A DNA stretch of 64,000 nucleotides from Piper betle. Taxonomy: Eukaryota; Streptophyta; Magnoliopsida; Piperales; Piperaceae. The notes under the pieces are model-generated. The model had not been told where the DNA came from and searched no databases. It saw only the letters and a program-made list of their open reading frames with translations. Positions 55,882 to 64,000 of the stretch are shown here, in pieces (positions within the stretch are counted from its first letter, which is position 1; each line of letters opens with the position of its first letter). The position numbers and the translations under genes were made by a program. The DNA lies in NCBI GenBank assembly GCA_033002965.1, contig JAURVB010012909.1, positions 5,001 through 69,000 on the forward strand. Reading direction: 5' to 3'.

Positions 55882-56804
55882 CTCTGTTGCAGGAATCGGC
55901 CGATTCCGTGCGGAATCGGCCGATTTAAATCGGATTGGCATCGCGCCGATCCGATTTCGGGGCTGACTCGGTCGGCCCCGAATCGGCCTTGGAATCGGCC
56001 GAGTTCGGCCGATTCCGACCGATTTAACTCGGAATCGGAATCGGCCGATTTAAATCGGAATCGGTTTTTTAATGAAATTACTAAAATACCCTAGGTATGA
56101 TTTTTATTAAATTATTTAAGCATGGGTAAAATGGTAATTTTGATTTTAAAAACCTAAAATCAACCCCGCTCCCCCGCGCCGCCGCTGCCCGTCCGCCCGC
56201 CGCCGCCCCGTTTCCGCCCTCCGCCGTGCTCCCCGACTCCGGGCTCGCCGCCGACCGGGCTACCGACGTCGCCGCCGACCTCGCAACGTCGCCGCCGAAG
56301 TGTGGCCGGACCGAATCGGGCTGTGACGCACGAATCGCCGCGACTCGCCGCCAACTCGCCACCGCTCCGGGCCGCCTCGCCGCCGGCTGCGGGCCGCTGA
56401 CTGTTCGTCCGACCGGGCTGCCGACATCCTCCGACATTGCCGCCGCGAGACTCGCCGCCGACCGGACCGGCGGCGGCGGCGGGGGTAAAGAGTGGCATTT
56501 TCGTAATTAAAAGTTGACTCGAGTCTAACTCGAGTTAAAAATAATAATTAATTCTAAATAATTTAAAAAAATCTTAAAAAATATTTAAAAATATCAGAAA
56601 CTATAATAGACAGAATAATATCAAAATAACATCAATACCCAATTTTAATATATTTATATTATAAATTGTCAAATTATTATATATGACCGATTAAATTAAT
56701 TTGGACCGATTCAACTAAACCGATTCTTGGCCGATTCAGACCGATTCCGATTCCGATTCCGACTCCCTGGAAAACCGATTCCGATTCCGATTCATGCAAC
56801 CATG
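55882..56804 (+). mobile_element. hAT-type non-autonomous element, copy 3
   Basis: 923 bp with ends CTCTGTTGCAGGAATCGGCC and CGATTCATGCAACCATG, flanked by a perfect 8-bp duplication GAACGATC (55874-55881 and 56805-56812). It has the same AATCGG-rich ends as copies 1 and 2. The core has a GC-rich stretch and the module in inverse orientation (GTGGCATTTTCGTAATTAAA, AGTTGACTCGAG, 56490-56535). The overlapping frames at 56081-56510 are GC-rich artefacts. Confidence 0.84.
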
Positions 56805-56812
56805 GAACGATC

Positions 56813-57600
56813 AAGCCCATTTTAACCGAGTCAAGCCGATTTCAACCGAGTCAAAACCGAGTCGAGCCAATTTCAACCGAGTTGAGCAGCCGAGCGACAG
56901 GGGACAGGGGAGAGGACGTGCGGTGGAATAGTAACTGGAGGTGGTGGCGATGGCAAGGTGCCCCCGGGGCCAACAGGGAAGGGGGTGGCAGGGCGGGGTA
57001 GGGGTGCAAGGGGCGGGTGGGGGCCGGGGGGACAGGGCTGGACCGGGGGACAGGGCTGGGCCGGTAGGGGGAGGCGGTGGTGGCGAGGTGTGCAAGGATG
57101 GTTTGGGCCGATGGGGGAAGGGGGTGGCGGGGTGGGGTAGGGGGCATAGGGGGAGGGGCGGGGCAGGGTCGGCAGGGGGAGGCCCGGTAGGGCGGGGCGG
57201 CGGCACTGGCATGGCAGTCGAATGCGGCGACGCCGGGGGTGAAGGAGAGGGGTGCATCGAGGGAGTAAACGGGGAAAGAAATATAGTGGTGACATTCTCG
57301 TAATTAAAAGTTGATTCGACTCCGACTCGAGTAAAAAATAATAACTAATTCCAAATAATTCAAAAAAATCCATAAAAATATGAAAAAATATCATAAAATA
57401 TAATACACACAATAATATCAAAATTATATCAATAACTAACTTTTATATATTTACATTATGCGTTATTAAATTATTATATATGACCGATTTGGACAGATTC
57501 AACTAAACCGATTTAGTCTGATTCGATCCGATTCAATGATTCATTCGAAAACCGATTCTGATTTCGATTCCAATTTTTCCAACTATGTGTTTGTCACATC
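56813..57600 (+). mobile_element. hAT-type element, copy 4 (incomplete)
   Basis: Starts within AACCGAGTCAAGCCGATTTC repeats, has a guanine-rich core (56880-57260), the inverted module CATTCTCGTAATTAAAAGTT with CGACTCGAG (57291-57330) and ends CGATTCCAATTTTTCCAAC near 57585. The left end is missing or diverged and no duplication is seen. Frames in the core are low-complexity artefacts. Confidence 0.6.
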
Positions 57601-57820
57601 GGAGGGATCAAATTTTATTTATTATATATGAGAGGGACGAATAATGTATATTATGAACGAGAGGGAAAGAAAATATTTAAGGGTGGCCAATACTTAAAAT
57701 GCCATCAAAAATATTCTACAAGGGACTTGGTTCACTTTATAGAAATAATTTAATATATTTATACGGATTAGTGAAGGTAAGAATCTTTCTCCTAACAAAT
57801 CTCATATGAGAAAAACATAA
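57601..57820. other. Short unassigned spacer
   Basis: Ordinary AT-rich sequence between hAT copy 4 and LTR G. No features seen. Confidence 0.6.
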
Positions 57821-60590
57821 TGTAAAACCTGCGATTCGAGTCAAGGTTTATGTGAACCGATTAGTTCAGCCGTCGGTTTGAGTAGAGTATGTTTCAGAAA
57901 ACGTATATTAAGCCGGCGTCGGTTGTGTGTATGAGCCATGAGGGTCATGTGTACCCAAATATATGATGATAACATCATGAATACAGCAGAAAAGAATGAG
58001 TTATCTGAGTTATCTGAGTTATCAGAATATATAAGAGTATGCCAGTTATTTTTTATATTTTTATATGTAGTGGATCGTATAATTAGTTTTACGCCGTTTA
58101 CCGCGTTAGGACGCGTTATAGGCAGTTGGGTGGGTTGTTAGTTATAGAGCATGTCATTATGATGTTGTGGTTTGTTTTATTTTATGGGAATTTCTCCTAT
58201 TTTTTTGGATTTTTATAGATTTATCACAAGCTAGTTATTATTTTTGGCTCAAATCAGAGTCGAGTCAATACTTATTTATGATGTTGCTACCCATCACCCC
58301 CAACCCTTTTTCTTTTTCCCCAAACCCTGATCACCGCAGCCACCACCCCTTGTGTTCGTCGCCGCCGCCACCATTGCCGATGTCGTCTTGCCACCGATCG
58401 TCACCACAAGGCCCTGCCGCGGTGTTGCCATGCCACCCTGAGCGCCCCGGCTGTCGTCTAGCCTCCACGATGCTCCCGCGCCCACGTTGTGCTCGTGTCG
58501 CCGATTCCACCCCCGACGACTGTTGTCGTCGCCAATACCCTTGTTATTCCTCCAATAGACGACATCGGCGACTGCCGCCAGAAAATTAGATTCGCTGGAA
58601 TTTGCCGGATCTTCCATAGAGCTCATCTAGTCAAACCCGATCGAACTTCGGACGCTGACAAGCCTCAAATTTGAGCTCTAAGATGCACGACGAAACCCTA
58701 GCCGTCGCCGATTGTCAACGACGAGAGGTATAATTACCTCTGAGTTAATGATTTAGAATTGATGATTGTTAGCAGAACATGCTAGGGTTGATTAATTGTC
58801 ATGATTAATGTCTGACTATGAATGAAGTGATAAGTGACATGATTTGATTAATGAGGAAAAAGTGGTAAGTGACCTAATGAGGTAAATTGAATCTGAGCAT
58901 GCTAATCGAGTATAACGTAACTTAGAAAAATACAATAAAATTGGTATGAATAGGATGAGTTAGAATTATTTTCACATTTATGATTATTTGATTGTTGATG
59001 GATGTTGTTTGCATTGTGAGTGTGTTGATTATGAACAGTTTGATGCATCATTCAGTTAGCAGGTGTTAGGTTCTAGATTTAATGTGTAAGTATGGAGTAG
59101 GAACTCGTCGCCTAGGCGCGAGGACACGCTTGGATCTTCTACCAGGTCCATTTAGGAATCATCTCCGTTTTTATGCTCTATTCTATTGTATGTTTGTTTT
59201 AATGCCCGCTGGACGAGTTAAGTGGCATTTTATCTGATCTCATTTAACTCTGGTCATTTAGCCAAACAGTTTTTCGGATTAATAACCCTTGAGGACGAGA
59301 TCCCTCAAGAATGATTTCGAAAATAAGATCTACCACAAGTTGCATTAGGCCTATTATATGAATCCTTTCCCATGCCTATATATATAATTTTATCGAGTTT
59401 TCAGTGCCTTCGGGCCTATTATATGAATCCCTTCCCAGGCCTATATATATATAATTTTATCGAGTTTTCAGTGAGACGAGAGATGGAGAAACCGACTTGC
59501 ACATACCATGAGCAATGATAGTCAAAACGGACTCTAGATTAGTGAGTGGACTATTCCATTCCTGAGGGATCCTAACAACTCCGTGTTTGAGTTCCTCACA
59601 TCCAGAGAACGTAGAGGTTTACAGCAACTGTTAAATATAGTGTATGTCCAGACTTGTGGTTCAAAGGGTAGTAAAGGTGACTGCCTGAGAGTACTCGACC
59701 TTCATGCTCAAGGATAGGAGAATTATAGAGGAAATGATAGGGCTTAGGATATACATGTAGTCCCAATACACCAGGAAAATGAAATGAGAAAAATGCTGAA
59801 AGAGGCATCGGTAAAGCAATCAATTCAAGATGCTACTACATTTGCAGCTGAGTGGCTCCTCAATAGGTGCCCTTGAGAGAGTTCACGAGAAATATACAAG
59901 TGTTTTCTTTTATATGAGAGTTTGCTCTCATAGCCAGTTTGTTATAGTTATATTTTGGACCAGTAACATTTGTTAACGATGTGTTATTATATTATATGTA
60001 GGTGATAATCATGAGTTGGATGTGTCAGCCTGGACGGAGGAGCAATGATGTCGCTTGCACACACATGTCAACCGATAGAGTGGTTAATATTTTGTTTACG
60101 ATGTTATTATATTAAGGATGATTTGATTAAATACTAAGACATGGTGATATGATTTGAATAAATGTCAAGACATGATAATATGATGTAAAATGTGAACAGA
60201 CTGCACAAGTGGGTTAAGACCCAAACTTCAGAATGAGTTTACAACAAATTAAATTTTATATGAATGAAGATGTTTGATATATAGATATATATATTTGCAT
60301 ATGTTGATTTGACAGGGTGGCCCCTAATTGCATTTTTAGGGGAGATTTTGTCCTTTTTATTTTTAGAATTGTTATTGAATTTCCGTAAATGTTGTTGGTA
60401 TGTAAATTGATTTGCATGCCATCTATGTAATATTATATTAAGGTTTTATGTATTTATCAATGCATGGCATATCTTTATCTTAAGATGTCGGGATTAAATT
60501 TACACAAGTAGGTTCGAATTAGCTGACCTAACCATGGCCCATTACATATCGGTTCGGTTTACGAGTGTAAACATAATTTGTGATATGACA
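57821..60590 (+). mobile_element. Solo long LTR, copy G (2,770 bp)
   Basis: TGTAAAACCTGCGATTCGAG to TGTGATATGACA, with the full order of LTR C landmarks: module near 58248-58290, GC-rich part, GAGGTATAATTACCTCTG at 58725, CGCCTAGGCGCGAGGACACG at 59109, AGTACTCGACC near 59690. Flanks CATAA/CATGG are at best a decayed target duplication. A ~70-bp tandem duplication (GGCCTATTATATGAATCC ... ATCGAGTTTTCAGTG) lies at 59345-59475. No internal region or genes. Confidence 0.83.
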
Positions 60591-61383
60591 CATGGCTAAA
60601 GACTTTTCTTCGCCACCCCCACCACAAGCACCGTCACTGCCTTCCCATTGCCTTTGTCGCTGGTGATGAGTCATCACAGTCGTCAGTCCCTCCTTTCCAT
60701 GATTATTTTTCTCTTTCACCTTCCCTCCCTCCAACCCACCTCTCATTCCTCTTCCCCTTTTTATAAGCGGTGATATCCCAACATCTAAGCTGTCATCCAC
60801 TCTTGCCCCTCCCGTCGTTCCAGTCGACATCCAATACCCACCCCCTCCCAAATACCCACCCAAGTCTCTACCCGCATCCAACCAAGATAGTAGCACACTC
60901 ATCTTTATCTTGAATTTTGATACTTAATTAAAATTAATTCTTTTAATTTTGATATTTATTTTATTTTGTTAGTAGTTACTTAAATAAAACTGAAAAAAAT
61001 TATTTTGTAGTTTCTGTATTGCTCCCACTAACAAGATGGAACAAACACTCAAAACACGACATGGATCTTGCTAACCGCTGTTTGCGGGCAGCCTCAATAT
61101 ATATACAAAAGACCAAATCTTGGAGCCATTTGCGGAATTCCCTGCAGACAGACATTTTTCTATCACATTTTGAGACGATGTTTTTTGAGAACTACAAGTA
61201 GGGCGTCCATTAGGAGGAGGACGCATAATAACCCTTGCTATGTACACCACCACCACCACCGACAACTACCAATCTCGATTTGCCTGGGGTAGAATATCAT
61301 CAAAAACTTGTGTAATTGAATTTATGTACCAGCCGAAAAATATTGCCTTGCTTCACTAAACGATGTTAATGCATCATCAAATA
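60591..61383. other. Spacer and 3' flank of the IF-2 gene
   Basis: Pyrimidine-rich DNA to about 60900, then AT-rich. The last few hundred bases are probably the IF-2 3' untranslated region (minus strand). No separate gene seen. Confidence 0.55.
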
Positions 61384-64000
61384 TCATAGCTCAACTCCAC
61401 CTTCGGCTAATGCTGTTGTTACAGAAGCTGAAGCTTCTTCGAGTGTCCGCCGTTTTTTTACTGTATTGAACGCCTCAACGACATCACCAACCTCCCAGTC
61501 CGTGTAATCATTCACAGCAACACCACATTCCAGCCCAGCACCGACCTGAACAAACATTCACTTGAATGAGATAACCAGTTAAACAGTCAATCAATCTTAC
61601 CCTGTTATCAAAACAGTTGCAAGATAACCCAGGTAAGATCACTCCAATGTGCACTTCACTTAATCAGTGCACTAGTTGGCCAAAAATAGAATGGATTAGC
61701 TATTATCAAGTGTCTTCTAAAGGTTTCTAAATGTGAGTCATATTCTTTCACCCTCATCATTTTCTCAAGAATTAACGGGGCGTTGCTTATATAAGCAAGA
61801 AACTCTACCTCTTTGACCATCTCCTTTACTCGTCTCAATGAATCAAGAGTGCCCTTGTATATAGTTTTCCCATTCCGGGTTATTCGGATACCACAGCCTT
61901 TCATAACTTTGCCTTCTGTGACCATGCATCCAGCAACACGTCCACTGCCACTGCTAAATGTCGCACGAACTTCTGCACCCCCTATAGGTATTTGTTGCTG
62001 TTGAAGGAAAATATGAAACTTACAATAAATAAATAAATAAAATCAAGAAGTAACAATTATTTTCCAGCTTGAATGAGCGTGGTACCTCAACTGTTTCCAG
62101 TAGTCCTTCCATAGCATTACGCAAATCGTCTATTAAATCATAGATAACCCTATACGTCCTAATCTCGACACCCTTGTTGTCAGCATAACTTTTGACAGAT
62201 CCTGGAACTTTGACGTTGAATCCAAATATAACAGCCTTTGTTGCTACAGCCAAATCAATGTCACTATTGCTTACGTCCCCAGGCGCTTGCAGCAAAAATT
62301 TTAAATTAACATTATCCTGGGGGAGGACTTGAATTGCTTGTCGAATTGCCTCTATGGATCCCTGGATACAGGTAAATCTGTGAGAATTGTACTTAGTTTA
62401 AGCCTTTACCAAAATATCTGTACATACCTGGAAATCCACCTTCAAAATTACATTGAGCTGGTGCAAATCCAATCCAGTTTGATGCCCTGATGAAACTGTA
62501 GACGCAATAGCAGAAAGGGTAACCTGTCCTTCCCCTGCTTTTGCAGAGATTCGCTCCACCCTTAGTTCTGCACCGCGGGCCTCTGCCTTCTCTCGGGCAA
62601 TGTCAATGGAGGCAACTACCTCAAATTCGTCACCAGCAATGGGAACATTACTTAAGCCGATAACCTAGAAAAAAAAATCACAAACTTGATCGGGATGAAG
62701 TGAAGACAAGAAAAAATTACAAGAAATGCTACAATCCAACAATCACTAAAACCTGCACAGCTGTGGAAGGCCCCGCCTTATCAACATTACCACCTCTGTC
62801 ATTGAATAGGGCTCTCACCTAACAAGAGTGAGTACCACAGAAGAAAAGTGAGGCAAACCATATAGTTTTCCACAGTAAAAGAACAAAATTGAACCGACTC
62901 CTATCCAAACAATGCAAGTAAATATTTCAACCCACCTTTCCAAAAGTTCCTCCACAAACTACTACATCCCCCTTTTTAAGGGTCCCGTTCTGAACAATGA
63001 ATGTAGCCACGGGTCCTTTGGACTTATGTAGACCTGCCTCAATTACGGTTCCTTTAGCATTTCTATGGGGATTGGCTTTCAACTCTTGCAGCTTCACAAG
63101 TCAGATAGGTAATATAACATCAAACAGACGACAATAATCAAACAGTGGTTTGAAATTGTGTTCTAAAATCACTCTTGTACCTCAGCAATAAGCATAACAG
63201 TTTCCAATAAGTCATCCACGTTCTCCCCTTTGAGAGCACTGATCTATGGTTAACATAAACCCACATAATACTTGTTTCTAAAAACAGAACACAGAATGTA
63301 CATTGCATCAGAAGAAAGGGTAGTAAGGTTACTTGAACCATTGGGGCATCACCACCCCAATCCTCTGGCATTAGCCCAACTGAGGAAAGTTCTTGCATGA
63401 CTTTCTCAGGGTTAGCTCCATCCTTATCAATCTAACCAAAATGAAATTAGCAAGTTAGAGACAACCAACACCCAGTTCACAACAACCAAAGCATAGGCAA
63501 TATACTGACCTTATTGATAGCTACAACAATTGGCACGCCGGCAGCTTTAGCATGAGCAATGGCTTCATTTGTCTGAGGGCGGACGCCATCATCCGCAGCC
63601 ACAACAATGATCGCAATATCAGTCACCCTTGCTCCTCGAGCTCTCATAGCACCAAATGCCTGTAAATGGCTATTGTAAGATTCAATTTTGCCCTCATATG
63701 AAAATGATGGAGAAAGGATCAGTACATCGATGATGCATAAATTATAATGAAGTTATTCAGTGTACCAAGTCCACAACGAAGCAATATTTCTTTTAGATTA
63801 AATAGTTTATGACCACCTAAACGGCTGACCTCATTAAAAGGAGTCCACATATTTTTGCATTTACTAGTTGTGTTAAAGATCATATAGTGCTAAAGTTGAA
63901 ATCATCCAAGAGGAGATGCCACACTGAAGTACAAGTAAAGAAGAAGCCCATATTAACGTAAGACAAATTATGCAGGGTTTATTACCTCATGACCAGGCGT
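61384..64000 (-). CDS. FUG1: Plastid translation initiation factor IF-2, 3' ten exons (partial)
   Basis: Bacterial-type IF-2 brings initiator tRNA to the ribosome with GTP; Arabidopsis FUG1 is the plastid form. Exons (minus order): 63986-64000 (partial), 63510-63659, 63333-63431, 63181-63243, 62936-63091, 62753-62818, 62428-62664, 62086-62361, 61809-61997, 61384-61545. All junctions keep the frame, with GT-AG sites. In order: the G3 motif [25 protein letters not shown], the G4 motif NKID (split by an intron) and the G5 motif SALKG; then domain II ([15 protein letters not shown]); then [29 protein letters not shown] and the end [20 protein letters not shown]. About 470 residues are present; the N-terminus and G1 lie beyond the window. 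FUG1-type wording (LLQxx[17 protein letters not shown]) favours plastid over mitochondrial IF-2. Confidence 0.94.

Noticed and set aside
56811..57421. Proline-rich frames of 120-182 residues
   Set aside because: Translations of a guanine/cytosine repeat in hAT copy 4; all frames are open because of base composition.
61384..64000. Mitochondrial rather than plastid IF-2
   Set aside because: The C-terminal wording, including LLQxxGDVSNSD and [10 protein letters not shown], fits plastid FUG1 better, though the targeting peptide lies outside the window.

Overview
This window is nuclear DNA from a flowering plant. The left edge carries CCCTAAA-type telomere repeats read in the chromosome-end orientation. 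The recognisable genes are plant types: a PLS-class pentatricopeptide repeat (PPR) protein, a plastid translation initiation factor IF-2, a 2-oxoglutarate/Fe(II) oxygenase of the At3g50210/DIN11 group, a RALF peptide precursor and a FAR1-related fragment. Intron-rich genes and abundant LTR retrotransposons fit. I cannot place the species below angiosperm.

Layout. 1-590: degenerate telomere-like repeats. 1146-13265: a decayed Ty1/copia element, broken open by chromovirus-type 3' sequence, two long (~3 kb type) LTRs and small TRIM elements. 13.3-21.7 kb: a tandemly duplicated RALF-peptide locus, invaded by a TRIM, a short satellite array with interstitial telomere repeats, a 2,984-bp solo LTR with a perfect target-site duplication, and a hAT-type MITE whose empty site is still present in the sister copy. 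22.4-27.7 kb: a GC-rich arm, a 37-bp tandem array of GACTCGAGTC palindromes, and two broken genes (FAR1-related and Tls1/C9orf78-like). 27.7-34.2 kb: the oxygenase gene (12 exons), with a copia remnant in one intron and a one-base frameshift in exon 3. 34.7-37.3 kb: two inverted-repeat elements in TA microsatellite. 37.4-39.3 kb: the intact PPR gene, with a remnant OTU-protease exon upstream. 40.3-45.3 kb: more copies of the long LTR. 45.9-51.7 kb: a three-level nest (partial PPR copy, hAT element, Ty3-type deletion derivative). 51.7-60.6 kb: further long LTRs, a partial copy of the oxygenase gene, and hAT MITEs. 61.4-64.0 kb: the last ten exons of the IF-2 gene, running off the right edge.

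Only the PPR gene and IF-2 look fully open. The oxygenase and the RALF precursor are each closed by one missing base in a homopolymer, so they may be young pseudogenes or consensus errors. The genes do not form a pathway. The strongest unexplained signal is a ~110-150-bp module (a TTGACTCGAG/CGAGTCAA pair, then a TTTTAATTACGA-ATTGCCAC-like edge, then GC-rich DNA). It recurs in the long LTRs, the hAT MITEs and the inverted-repeat elements, which should be unrelated. All boundaries and comparisons were made by eye.
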